Shown: positions 50,419-59,324 of the stretch, piece after piece
Position numbering within the stretch: position 1 is the first letter of the stretch
How the letters are laid out: each line of letters begins with the position of its first letter
Source: Nocardioides kribbensis
Lineage (GTDB): Bacteria > Actinomycetota > Actinomycetes > Propionibacteriales > Nocardioidaceae
Reading direction: 5' to 3'
DNA length: 64,000 nucleotides
Assembly (NCBI RefSeq): GCF_015070375.1
Contig: NZ_JADCLL010000001.1
Span: 250,501 to 314,500 of the forward strand
Program-made: the position numbers and the translations under genes
Notes under the pieces: model-generated
Told to the model about the DNA's origin: nothing
Database searches by the model: none
What the model saw: only the letters and a program-made list of their open reading frames with translations

Positions 50419-51098
50419 ACGTAGCCCGAGCCGTCGACGGTGCGGATCCAGCTGCGCTTGCTGCCGGCGCGGCGCAGCTTGCGCCGCAGGTTGCCGACGT
50501 GGACGTCGACGAGGAAGTCGGACTCGATGAACTCGCCCTGCCACACGGTGCGCACGAGCTCACCACGCGTCCAGGTCTCCCCCGGCCGGCTCGCGAACGC
50601 CGCCATCAGGTCGACCTCCGCCGGGGTCAAGGGCAGCGGGGCGCCGTCGAGGGTGGCGGTGTGGGCGCTGGGCAGCAGGGTCAGGCCGCCGCCGGCGTCC
50701 ATGCTGAGCGGGGGCGCCTCGACCGCCGAGCGCGCCCGACGCAGGAGCGCCGCCACCCGAGCCCGGACCTCCTGGGCCGAGAAGGGCTTGGCCATGTAGT
50801 CGTCGGCGCCGACCTCGAGCCCGATGAGCCGGTCGATCTCGTCGCTGCGACCGGTGATCATCATGATGAAGGCGTCGCTGAACTCCCGCAGCCGGCGACA
50901 CACCTCGGTGCCGTCCATGTCGGGCAGGGTGAGGTCGAGGGTCACCAGGTCGGGCGACAGCTCGCGCACCAGCTCCACGGCCCGCTCACCGCGGTCCGTG
51001 GCGTGGACCTCGAGCCCGGTGCGCTCGAGCACCATCACCAGCGTGGCGCTGATGTCGGGGTCGTCCTCGACGACCACGACGCGCTGACCCTTCGACAC
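50403..51098 (-). CDS. OmpR/PhoB-family response regulator
   Basis: This 231-residue regulator has a receiver domain (VVVVEDDPD, phosphoacceptor D in DLVTLDLTLPDMDG, KPFS) and a C-terminal winged helix with LTPAEVDLMAAFASRPGETW and HVGNLRRKL. The histidine kinase is not encoded nearby. GTG at 51098 has GAGGGGG upstream and a TAGCGT -10. It is divergent from the phosphatase/polysaccharide operon and shares a 224-bp intergenic region with it, so control of that operon is plausible. Confidence 0.93.
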   Translation of the reverse strand: MSKGQRVVVVEDDPDISATLVMVLERTGLEVHATDRGERAVELVRELSPDLVTLDLTLPDMDGTEVCRRLREFSDAFIMMITGRSDEIDRLIGLEVGADDYMAKPFSAQEVRARVAALLRRARSAVEAPPLSMDAGGGLTLLPSAHTATLDGAPLPLTPAEVDLMAAFASRPGETWTRGELVRTVWQGEFIESDFLVDVHVGNLRRKLRRAGSKRSWIRTVDGSGYVYDPS

Positions 51099-51128
51099 GC
51101 TCGACCCCCTCGACTCGACGTCGGTGCC

Positions 51129-51134
51129 ACGCTA
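51129..51134 (-). promoter_or_regulatory. -10 hexamer TAGCGT of the response regulator
   Basis: TAGCGT on the minus strand gives a leader of about 24 nt with a GAGGGGG ribosome site before GTG at 51098. Confidence 0.4.
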
Positions 51135-51243
51135 TCGCGTCGTCCGGAGCCGCGTCGCCGCACCCGTGCACCGGGTCGGCGCCCGCCGCGCGAGGGGCGG
51201 CCCGGTGGCCGAACGGGGGATGCGGCAGCGGCCGACGACTTCC

Positions 51244-51278
51244 TAGGTTGTGACACGCGAGGCGCCTGTGACGTGACA
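51244..51278 (+). promoter_or_regulatory. promoter region of the polysaccharide operon with TGTGAC repeats
   Basis: A TAGGTT hexamer at 51244-51249 would start a ~67-nt leader before the phosphatase gene. TGTGAC occurs at 51249 and again at 51267, with GTGACA at 51273; these spaced repeats could bind a regulator such as the divergent OmpR-family protein. Confidence 0.35.
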
Positions 51279-51322
51279 GAGTTGGCGCATTCGGGACACA
51301 GCCCTGAAAGGGTTCGACACAC

Positions 51323-52564
51323 ATGGGGAGCACCACCGCGATGCCGCACGCGCTCGACGCGGCCAAGGAGGACCGTCGGCAGCGGGCCGTGGAGTCGCTC
51401 GGGCTCCAGCTCGACCGCCCCGAGGAGCGCTTCGACCGCATCGCCCGGCTGGCCCACCTGGTCTTCGACGTGCCGATGTCCAGCGTCACCGTGCTCGACG
51501 GCGACCGTGCCCTCTTCCCCGGCATGTACGGCCTGCCCGGTCGCGAGCTGCCCCGCGTCGACTGCCTGTGCGACGAGACCCACGCCGGCGGCGCGCTGAT
51601 GATCGTCGAGGACGCCTCCCTCGACGAGCGCTTCGCCCACCTCCCGGCGGTCACCGACCTCGGCATCCGGTTCTACGCCGCCCAGCCGATCCTCGACCCG
51701 GCCGGCAACGTCGTGGGCACGTTCGCCATCTACGACACCCGCCCGCGCCGCCTCGACGCGGAGCGGCTGACCGCCTTCGACGACATGGCCGCCTGGGCCC
51801 AGCAGGAGCTCGTGGCCTCCACCGAGATGACCCAGGCGACCTGGGTGCAGTCCTCGATGCTGCCCGCGCGCGCCCTCAGCTCCGACTCCTGGACCATCAA
51901 CGGGATGTGCCTGCCCTCCCTGGCCGTCGGCGGCGACTTCTACGACTACGGCATCGCCCAGGGCGTGGCCCACCTCGGCCTGGGCGACGTCATGGGCAAG
52001 GGCACCGGAGCCGCGCTGGTGGGGGCCGGGGTCCGCTCGGCCCTGCGCGGCACCCACTCCGCCGTCGTCGCGGGCGTCGACCTCGGGGTCACCGTGACCC
52101 AGGTCGCGCGCAGCCTGATGGCCGACCTCGAGCGCACGGAGTCCTTCGTGACCCTCTTCGAGGCCGCCATCGACCTCGACGACGGCTACCTGCGCTACGT
52201 CGACGCCGGCAGCGGGCTGTGCCTGGTGGTCCGGCCCGACGGCGAGGTCGTGCGCCTCGGCGGCTCCGACGCGCCGATCGGCGTCCTGCCCGACGACCAC
52301 TGGGGCGAGCTCGACGTGCAGCTCGAGCCCGGCGACCGCGTGCTGATGTTCAGCGACGGCCTGCTCGACCTCGTCGACGAGCAGGTGCGCTGGTGGGAGC
52401 CGATCGGCGCCCTCGTCGCCGCGCACGACGACGTCAACTCGCTGCTCGCCGGGATCGCCCTGCTGGCGCGCGAGCGCACCCCCCTCGACGACGTGACCGC
52501 GGTCGCCGTCTACTACGCCCCCTCCCCCGCGCCCCTCTCGCCCTCGCAGGAGGACAGCCCATGA
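51323..52564 (+). CDS. GAF domain-containing PP2C (SpoIIE-type) phosphatase
   Basis: This 413-residue protein has an N-terminal GAF domain (about 30-160) and a SpoIIE/PP2C domain (about 188-402) with GGDFYD (203-208), GDVMGKGTGAAL and MFSDGLLDLVDEQ, which supply metal-binding aspartates. Such phosphatases dephosphorylate STAS anti-anti-sigma factors in partner-switching systems, and a STAS gene lies two genes downstream. The GAF domain may sense a ligand or redox cue. ATG at 51323 follows AAAGGG; the stop overlaps the glycosyltransferase ATG. Confidence 0.92.
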   Translation: MGSTTAMPHALDAAKEDRRQRAVESLGLQLDRPEERFDRIARLAHLVFDVPMSSVTVLDGDRALFPGMYGLPGRELPRVDCLCDETHAGGALMIVEDASLDERFAHLPAVTDLGIRFYAAQPILDPAGNVVGTFAIYDTRPRRLDAERLTAFDDMAAWAQQELVASTEMTQATWVQSSMLPARALSSDSWTINGMCLPSLAVGGDFYDYGIAQGVAHLGLGDVMGKGTGAALVGAGVRSALRGTHSAVVAGVDLGVTVTQVARSLMADLERTESFVTLFEAAIDLDDGYLRYVDAGSGLCLVVRPDGEVVRLGGSDAPIGVLPDDHWGELDVQLEPGDRVLMFSDGLLDLVDEQVRWWEPIGALVAAHDDVNSLLAGIALLARERTPLDDVTAVAVYYAPSPAPLSPSQEDSP

Positions 52565-54609
52565 CCCGCCGGCTGCTGCTGATCCGGTCCATCGTCCTGG
52601 TGACGGCCATCCTCGGCCTGAACTACGTCGTGTGGCGGTGGCTGTTCTCGGTGAACTGGGACGCCTGGTGGCTGGCCGTGCCGCTCGTCGTCGCGGAGAC
52701 CTACAGCCTGGTCGACTCGCTGCTGTTCGGGCTCGGCATGTGGCGGCTCAAGGAGCGCGGCGAGCCCCCGCTGCCCGAGGAGGGCCTGACGGTCGACGTC
52801 CTCATCACGACCTACAACGAGCCCATCGACCTCGTCATGGCCACCGCCCGGGCGGCGCTGGACATCCGCTACCCCCACGAGACCTGGATCCTCGACGACG
52901 GCAACCGCCCGGAGATGCGCGCGGCGGCCGAGGCCGCCGGGGTCGGCTGGATCACCCGCTCGCAGGACTGGGTCGACATGCCCCGGCACGCCAAGGCGGG
53001 CAACCTCAACAACGCCCTCGAGCAGACCGAGGGCGAGTTCCTGCTCATCCTCGACGCCGACCAGGTGCCGGAGCCGCAGATCCTCGACCGCACCCTGGGC
53101 TACTTCCGCGACGAGAAGATGGGGCTGGTCCAGACCAACCAGTTCTTCGTCAACGTGCCCGACGACGACCCGCTCGGCAGCCAGGCGCCGCTGTTCTACG
53201 GCCCGATCCAGGCCGGCAAGGACGGCTGGAACGCCGCCTTCTTCTGCGGCTCCAACGCCGTGCTGCGCCGCGACGCGCTCATGCAGATCGGCGTCGTGCG
53301 CTACGCCGACGAGATGGCGCTCAAGGTGTGGCGCAACCTGTACTACGGCGAGTCGGTCATCAAGAAGGCACGCCGCCAGACCCCGCGCGAGGAGACCCTC
53401 GTGCGTGACGCCCTCGGCGAGGTCGAGCAGGCGGTCAAGGACGCCCGGGAGCGGCTGGGGCGCGGCGAGGCGATGTTCGACGTCACCTACGACTTCCAGC
53501 GCACGGTCGAGGAGGTCCGCCGTCGGCTCGTGGCCTCCGACCTCGAGGTGATGGCCGCAGACCTCGAGGCCATCGCCGCCCTGGAGGAGCAGTCCGGCGA
53601 GGGCGACGGCAGCCTCGTCGACCCGCAGAGCGTGCTCGAGCGCATGTCGCACCGCGACTGGTCCCCGCTGGGCGCGATCGACTCGGTGCAGGCCCTCGTC
53701 GACTCCGTCAACGTCGACCGACACGGCGAGGCGCAGGCGGTGATGCCGATGGCGACGATCTCGGTCACCGAGGACATGGCCACCTGCATGCGGATGCACG
53801 GCCTGGGCTGGAAGTCGGCCTACCACGACGAGAACCTCGCCTTCGGCCTCGCCCCGGAGGACCTCGAGACGATGCTGACCCAGCGGCTGCGCTGGGCCCA
53901 GGGCACCATGCAGGTGATGATGCGGGAGAACCCGCTCACCCAGCGGCGCCTGACGTGGGGCCAGCGGCTCATGTACTTCTCCACCATGTGGAGCTACCTG
54001 TCGGGCTTCGCCGCGATCGTCTACCTGGCGGCCCCGGTGATCTACCTCGTCTTCGGCGTGCTGCCGGTGCAGGCGCTGAGCTCGGACTTCTTCATCCGCC
54101 TCGTGCCGTTCCTGGTCGTCAACCAGCTGCTGTTCCTCGTCGTGGCCAACGGCCGCAAGACCTGGCGCGGGCAGCAGTACTCCCTCGCCCTCTTCCCGAC
54201 CTGGATCCGCGCCTTCACCTCCGCCTTCGGCAACGTCGTGATGGGCCGCTCCCTCGACTTCGCCGTCACCCCCAAGGAGAAGCGCAGCCCGACCGGACCC
54301 GCCTGGCACCTGGTGCGACCGCAGCTGATCGCGATGGGTGCGCTCGTCGTGGCCAGCGTCGTCGGCGTCGCGCGACTCGCCGCGGGCCAGGCCGGCGGTG
54401 TCGGCACGGTGCTCAACCTGCTGTGGGTCGCCTTCGACCTCGCGATCTTCTCCGTCATCATCAAGGCCGCGCGCTACCGCGGCTTCGAGCCCGTCGACGC
54501 ACCGCCGGCGCCCGCCGGCCCGACCGAACCCACGACCAGCAGCACGCACACGACCAGCCACACGCCTGACCGGGCCTCCGGGCAGAGCCACGCAGAGGGA
54601 GCAGCATGA
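52561..54609 (+). CDS. cellulose-synthase-like processive glycosyltransferase with large insertion
   Basis: This 682-residue GT2 membrane enzyme probably makes and exports a beta-linked polysaccharide. The motifs are DDG (112-114), DAD (165-167), TED (403-405) and QRLRW (441-445), with two N-terminal helices and about five C-terminal helices, and a Ser/Thr/Pro/His-rich tail. No PilZ domain is present. About 150 residues (246-398), charged and helical, are inserted between FFCGSNAVLRRDAL and SVTED, where standard CesA-like enzymes have only a short link. It overlaps both neighbours as ATGA. Confidence 0.93.
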   Translation: MTRRLLLIRSIVLVTAILGLNYVVWRWLFSVNWDAWWLAVPLVVAETYSLVDSLLFGLGMWRLKERGEPPLPEEGLTVDVLITTYNEPIDLVMATARAALDIRYPHETWILDDGNRPEMRAAAEAAGVGWITRSQDWVDMPRHAKAGNLNNALEQTEGEFLLILDADQVPEPQILDRTLGYFRDEKMGLVQTNQFFVNVPDDDPLGSQAPLFYGPIQAGKDGWNAAFFCGSNAVLRRDALMQIGVVRYADEMALKVWRNLYYGESVIKKARRQTPREETLVRDALGEVEQAVKDARERLGRGEAMFDVTYDFQRTVEEVRRRLVASDLEVMAADLEAIAALEEQSGEGDGSLVDPQSVLERMSHRDWSPLGAIDSVQALVDSVNVDRHGEAQAVMPMATISVTEDMATCMRMHGLGWKSAYHDENLAFGLAPEDLETMLTQRLRWAQGTMQVMMRENPLTQRRLTWGQRLMYFSTMWSYLSGFAAIVYLAAPVIYLVFGVLPVQALSSDFFIRLVPFLVVNQLLFLVVANGRKTWRGQQYSLALFPTWIRAFTSAFGNVVMGRSLDFAVTPKEKRSPTGPAWHLVRPQLIAMGALVVASVVGVARLAAGQAGGVGTVLNLLWVAFDLAIFSVIIKAARYRGFEPVDAPPAPAGPTEPTTSSTHTTSHTPDRASGQSHAEGAA

Positions 54610-54941
54610 CCGAGTTCCACGTCGACACCACCGCCAGCGGGATCGGTGTCGTCCGCCCCGAGGGACGCCTCAACATGGTGGCCGCCCGCCAGCTCAAGAG
54701 CGTGCTGGCCGACCTGGTCGCCGGTGGCACGCACCGCATCGTGGTCGACCTCGCCGACACCAGCTTCATCGACTCCTCCGGCCTCGGCGCGCTGATCGGC
54801 GGGGTGAAGTCGACCCGCCAGCAGGGCGGCGACCTGCGGATCGCGCGCCCCACCGAGGCCGTCCTGACGGTGCTCGACCTGACCAACCTGACCAAGATCC
54901 TGCGTCCGCGCGACACCGTCGACGGGGCCTTCGATGACTGA
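54606..54941 (+). CDS. STAS-domain anti-sigma factor antagonist
   Basis: This 111-residue protein matches SpoIIAA-like antagonists, which bind and release anti-sigma kinases. The phosphorylation motif FIDSSGLGAL has serines at 57 and 58, and the secondary-structure pattern is full length. It sits immediately after the synthase and before the ATPase partner gene, with ATGA overlap at its start and 8-nt overlap at its end. The target may be a sigma factor encoded elsewhere or the synthase itself; neither is shown. Confidence 0.92.
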   Translation: MTEFHVDTTASGIGVVRPEGRLNMVAARQLKSVLADLVAGGTHRIVVDLADTSFIDSSGLGALIGGVKSTRQQGGDLRIARPTEAVLTVLDLTNLTKILRPRDTVDGAFDD

Positions 54942-55398
54942 GTCCTCGACGCTGCAGGCCCTCCCCGACCGGCTGGAGCTCTCGGCACCGGCGAGCGAGG
55001 AGATGCTCGACCTCGTGCACGTGCTGCTCGAGCACCTGTGGCAGCAGCACGAGGAGGTGCCGGTCGCCGAGCGGATGCGGGTGGAGATGGCGGTGATCGA
55101 GATCCTCGCCAACGTCATCGAGCACGCCTTCGAGGTCGACGCGGGGCGCCCCGCCGCCGACGAGCGCGGCGACGGCCGGCGCTTCACGATCACCCTCGGC
55201 GTGACCGACGCCGAGGTGCTCATCGACCTCGCCGACAACGGCGAGCCCGCGGCGATCGACCTCAGCCGCGTCACGATGCCCGACGAGGACGCCGAGTCGG
55301 GTCGTGGGCTGGCGCTCGCCCTGGCCTCGCTCACGGACCTGTCGTTCCACAGCGCCGACGGCCGCAACCACTGGAGCATGCGATGCGACCTGTCGTGA
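54934..55398 (+). CDS. anti-sigma-type ATP-binding protein (HATPase_c, SpoIIAB/RsbW-like)
   Basis: This 154-residue protein has a GHKL ATPase fold with the N-box EILANVIEHAF, G1 motif DLADNGEPA and G2 motif ESGRGLALALASL. It should phosphorylate the neighbouring STAS protein and bind either it or a target, as SpoIIAB/RsbW do. Overlaps of 8 nt with the STAS gene and 16 nt with the next gene show tight coupling. No sigma factor is encoded in the window. Confidence 0.9.
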   Translation: MTESSTLQALPDRLELSAPASEEMLDLVHVLLEHLWQQHEEVPVAERMRVEMAVIEILANVIEHAFEVDAGRPAADERGDGRRFTITLGVTDAEVLIDLADNGEPAAIDLSRVTMPDEDAESGRGLALALASLTDLSFHSADGRNHWSMRCDLS

Positions 55399-56765
55399 CC
55401 GCGCTCGCGGGACGTCTCGCAGCGGGCGCCGCGGCCGTCCTGGCCGGCGGGCTGCTCGCGACGTCGGTCGCGCCCGCCCACGCCGCCATCGAGCCGGACC
55501 CGCGTGCGCCCTGGTTCGGACCCGACCTCGACTGGCGCACCGACACCGCCGAGGCCTACGTCGACCGGCTGGGCACCGACGTGTCGCTCTTCGGGCGCTC
55601 GTTCGTCTACCCCCTCAACGACAGCACCGACGAGGCCATCTCCGACCTGTCCGACCAGGCCGCCGACGAGGGCGCCGTCGCGGTGGTGACGCTCCAGCCG
55701 ACCTCCCTCACCGAGCCCGACGCCCAGGACGCCGAGCGCCTCGGTGGGCTGCTGGCCGACCTGGCCGAGGCCGACGGCAGCACGTTCCTGGTGCGCTTCG
55801 CACCGGAGATGAACGGCTCCTGGACCGCGTGGGGCCAGCAGCCGCGCGACTACGTGCGCGCCTTCACCACCGTGGCCGACGGCGTCCACGCGGCCACCGA
55901 CGAGGCCGCCATGGTGTGGGCCCCGGCCTACGGCGCCGGCTACCCCTTCGACCGCGCGGTCAACTCCACGACGACCTCGGCCGACGCCCCCGCGATCAGT
56001 CCCGCGGCGCGTCGGGTGCTCGACACCGACGGCGACGGGCAGGTCACCGAGGCCGACGACCCCTACGGCCCCTACTACCCCGGCGACGACGTCGTGGACT
56101 GGGTGGGCCTGACGATGCTGCGCTACGGCGTGACCCAGCAGTTCGGCGCCAACACGGTGCCGGCGCCCGACGAGCTCGACGAGCGCTTCAAGGAGCGCTT
56201 CGGCTACGGCGACGACCTGGGGCGCAAGACCTTCTACGTCCGCTTCGCCGGCACCCCCAACCAGCCCTTCCTGCTGACCACGTCGGCGCTGTGGAACCCC
56301 CGCGCCGACGGCCCCGACGCCCTGGCCATCCAGCGGCCGTGGTGGCGCCAGGTGCTCGCCGCGACCGAGGAGCGACCGCGACTCGGCGGGGTGCTCTGGC
56401 TGGAGCAGGAGCGTGACGAGCCCGAGATCGGCAACGTGGTCGAGTGGGGCCTCACCGCCAACCCCGCCATCGCCCGGGCCTTCCGCACCGACCTCCTCGA
56501 CAGCGGCTACGACCTCGGTCCCGTGGCGGGCACCACCAGCGGCACCGACCCCGACCGCGCCGACGGCGGCGACTTCGACGGGGACGACCGCTCCCCCGCG
56601 GCCAGCCCCACGTCGGAGACCGACGACGAGGCCGCCGGGCCCCAGGACGGCGGCGTCCCGCCCTTCGCCCTCGGGGCGATCTCAGCGGTGGTCGTCCTGC
56701 TCGCCGCGGCCATGGTCGCCCTCTCGATCCGCCGACGCCGGATGCGGCCGCCCTGGCTGCGCTGA
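55383..56765 (+). CDS. secreted, membrane-anchored GH26-like protein with EF-hand loop
   Basis: This 460-residue protein has a signal peptide (residues 1 to about 34, ending APAHA), a GH26-like catalytic domain and a C-terminal helix (about 428-449) followed by RRRRMR. E142 in VRFAPEMNGSW is the acid/base candidate and E341 in VLWLEQERD may be the nucleophile. The segment 214-225 (DTDGDGQVTEAD) matches an EF-hand calcium loop. An outer-surface glycosidase that trims the product of the upstream synthase is likely. ATG at 55383 overlaps the ATPase gene by 16 nt; a longer frame is out of place. Confidence 0.82.
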   Translation: MRPVVTALAGRLAAGAAAVLAGGLLATSVAPAHAAIEPDPRAPWFGPDLDWRTDTAEAYVDRLGTDVSLFGRSFVYPLNDSTDEAISDLSDQAADEGAVAVVTLQPTSLTEPDAQDAERLGGLLADLAEADGSTFLVRFAPEMNGSWTAWGQQPRDYVRAFTTVADGVHAATDEAAMVWAPAYGAGYPFDRAVNSTTTSADAPAISPAARRVLDTDGDGQVTEADDPYGPYYPGDDVVDWVGLTMLRYGVTQQFGANTVPAPDELDERFKERFGYGDDLGRKTFYVRFAGTPNQPFLLTTSALWNPRADGPDALAIQRPWWRQVLAATEERPRLGGVLWLEQERDEPEIGNVVEWGLTANPAIARAFRTDLLDSGYDLGPVAGTTSGTDPDRADGGDFDGDDRSPAASPTSETDDEAAGPQDGGVPPFALGAISAVVVLLAAAMVALSIRRRRMRPPWLR

Positions 56766-56780
56766 CCTGATCGGACCCCC

Positions 56781-59324
56781 ATGACCCTCCTCCCGGGCGG
56801 GCGACGGCCCGCCGCCGCGCTCCGTGCCGTCCTCTCCGCCGTGGCGGTCTGCCTCCTCTCGTGCCTCCTGGCGGGTCTGCTCGTGCCCCGGGCCGCCGGG
56901 GCCAGCACGTCGGCCGGGCGCGACGACGACCCGGTGCCCGCCCCGGCCGCGGGAGCACCGTGGTTCGGTCCGACGCTGGACTGGGCCCAGGACCTGCCGG
57001 CCGACTACTCCCGCCGTCTCGGCGAGACGCCGTCGCTGTACTCCCAACGGGTGTCCTACCCGCTGGGAGCCGAGGACGCGACGTACCTGCGCCAGTTCGG
57101 GGAGCAGGCGGCGACGCAGGGCGCCGTGGCGGTGCTGACCCTGGAGCCCGACGAGGCCCTGGCCGACCTCGGCGCCGACGACGCCGACGACCTGGCCGAC
57201 GCGCTGGTCGAGCTCCACCGCGCCTACGACAGCTACGTGCTCGTGCGCTTCGCCCCGGAGATGAACGGCACCTGGACCCCCTGGGGCCAGCAGCCGACGG
57301 CGTACGTCGAGGCCTTCCGCACCGTCGCCGACGCCGTGCACGAGGCCACCGAGCACGCCGCGATGGTCTGGTCGCCCTCCTACGGAGCGGGCTACCCCTT
57401 CGGCGCGTCGGCCCGCGCGGTCGACCCCTCGGGGCAGGTCGAGGTCGACGTGCTCGACACCGACGGCGACGGGACCCTCGACGAGGCCGACGACCCCTAC
57501 GCGCCCTACTACCCCGGCGACGAGGCCGTCGACTGGGTCGGGCTGTCGCTGTTCTCCTTCGGCGGCACCGAGACCGAGCCCGCCGGCCCCGACGGGGTCA
57601 ACGAGGTGCCGGCCGCCGGCTCCTTCGAGGCCCGGCTCGACGAGACGTGGGGCTACGCCGACGACACCTCCCGCGAGTCGTTCTACGACCGCTTCGCCGC
57701 GCCCGGCGACACCCCCGTGCTGCTCGACACCGCGGCGCTGTGGGTGCCCGACGCCGGCGGCGCCGGGTCCCGCGAGGTCAAGCAGGACTGGTGGCGCCAG
57801 GTGCTCGCCGCCCTGCCCGAGCGCCCCCTCGTGGCGGCGCTCACCTGGCTGGAGGTCGAGCGCCCCGAGGACGAGGCGGGCGGGCGCACCGTCGACTGGC
57901 GCGCCACCGTCGACGGCCTGGGTCGCCCGCTGCGCGAGGACCTGCGCGCCGCCGGCGTCGACCTGGGGCCGGTCACCAACGTGCTCGACCTCGAGACCGC
58001 CAACACCGCGAGTGCCCAGGGCCGCGTGCTCGGCACCGACCTGGGCAACGAGCTGGACTGGATCGTGCTGTGCGCCGTGCTGCTGGCGGCGCTGTTCCTC
58101 TTCGCCGGGTTCGCCGGCCGCTTCCTCCCGTCGTGGCGCTACCCCGACGAGCACGACCCGCGCGACCGTCGGCTCGACCTGCTGCGCGGCATGATCATCA
58201 TCACCGTGGTGGTCACCCACATCGAGCTCGACAGCCCGTACTCGTTCGTGTCGCTCAAGGCCATCGGGGCGATCACCGGCGCCGAGATGTTCGTGCTGCT
58301 CTCCGGGGTCGTGCTGGGCATGATCTACGAGCCGACCGTGCGCAAGCTCGGCGAGCGCGCCACGGCGGTCGTGATGCTCAAGCGCGCCCGCAAGCAGTAC
58401 GTCGTGGCCCTGGTGGTCGTCGTCCTCGTCTACCTGCTCGGCCGCCTCCCCCTCGTCGACGCCTCCGACATCACCACCTTCACCGACCGCGGCACGGGTG
58501 AGAACGGCGGCGCCGTCGCCGGGCAGGTCTACGACCTCTACGCGAACTTCCCGCGGCTCTTCGACTACCCCCCGCCCGGCTACGCGATCCGCCAGCTGCT
58601 GCTGCTCGAGATGGGGCCGTGGGTCTTCAACATCATGGGTCTCTTCGTCGTGCTCAGCCTGCTGCTGCCGGCGCTGATGTGGCTGATCCGGCGCCGGATG
58701 TGGTGGGTGGTCCTCGCGGTGTCGTGGGCGGGCTACGTCTACGCCACCATCGACGACCCGCACTGGCTGCCCTCGCAGTTCGAGGCCGTCTTCCCCCTGC
58801 TCATCTGGCAGGTCGCCTTCACCCACGGCCTCGTGGTGGGCTACTACCGGCGCCAGATCACCCGGGTGCTCACGACGCGGCCAGGGAAGGTGGCGACCGC
58901 GGCCTTCGTGGTGGGCTACGCCGCCGTGCTGGCCTGGATCTGGTGGGGCAACGCCCACGGCGGACCCGCCCCGGCCCCGCTGCCCGCCGACAGCTACGCC
59001 TGGCTGCTGGAGAACTTCTACATCCGCGTCTTCCTCCAGCCCGGGCGGCTCATCGACCTGGTGCTCGTGGTGGTCGTGGCCTTCGCGGTGCTCACCACCT
59101 GCTGGAAGCCCATCGACAAGGCCATCGGCTGGCTGTGGATCCCGATGGGGCAGGCCAGCCTCTACGTCTTCATCGTCCACGTCTTCTTCGCACTGGCCGT
59201 GGCCAACGTGCCCGGTCTGGACCGCATGAGCTTCTGGCAGGGCACCCTGATCCACACCGTGGTGGTGCTCATCATCTGGGCCATGGTCAAGCGGCAGGTG
59301 CTGTTCTCGGTGATCCCCCGCTGA
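56781..59324 (+). CDS. GH26-like domain fused to OpgC-type membrane acyltransferase
   Basis: This 847-residue protein joins an exported N-terminal GH26-like domain (about 60-410) to a membrane acyltransferase domain (about 463-847). The first has E160 in RFAPEMNGTW, an EF-hand loop DTDGDGTLDEAD at 226-237 and LTWLEVERPED. The second has RRLDLLRGMIIITVVVTHIE (H480 conserved) and about ten helices, as in OpgC, which acylates periplasmic glucans. The GH part is a tandem paralog of the previous gene. Together they suggest trimming and acyl-modification of one polymer. The genes are 15 nt apart. Confidence 0.85.
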   Translation: MTLLPGGRRPAAALRAVLSAVAVCLLSCLLAGLLVPRAAGASTSAGRDDDPVPAPAAGAPWFGPTLDWAQDLPADYSRRLGETPSLYSQRVSYPLGAEDATYLRQFGEQAATQGAVAVLTLEPDEALADLGADDADDLADALVELHRAYDSYVLVRFAPEMNGTWTPWGQQPTAYVEAFRTVADAVHEATEHAAMVWSPSYGAGYPFGASARAVDPSGQVEVDVLDTDGDGTLDEADDPYAPYYPGDEAVDWVGLSLFSFGGTETEPAGPDGVNEVPAAGSFEARLDETWGYADDTSRESFYDRFAAPGDTPVLLDTAALWVPDAGGAGSREVKQDWWRQVLAALPERPLVAALTWLEVERPEDEAGGRTVDWRATVDGLGRPLREDLRAAGVDLGPVTNVLDLETANTASAQGRVLGTDLGNELDWIVLCAVLLAALFLFAGFAGRFLPSWRYPDEHDPRDRRLDLLRGMIIITVVVTHIELDSPYSFVSLKAIGAITGAEMFVLLSGVVLGMIYEPTVRKLGERATAVVMLKRARKQYVVALVVVVLVYLLGRLPLVDASDITTFTDRGTGENGGAVAGQVYDLYANFPRLFDYPPPGYAIRQLLLLEMGPWVFNIMGLFVVLSLLLPALMWLIRRRMWWVVLAVSWAGYVYATIDDPHWLPSQFEAVFPLLIWQVAFTHGLVVGYYRRQITRVLTTRPGKVATAAFVVGYAAVLAWIWWGNAHGGPAPAPLPADSYAWLLENFYIRVFLQPGRLIDLVLVVVVAFAVLTTCWKPIDKAIGWLWIPMGQASLYVFIVHVFFALAVANVPGLDRMSFWQGTLIHTVVVLIIWAMVKRQVLFSVIPR

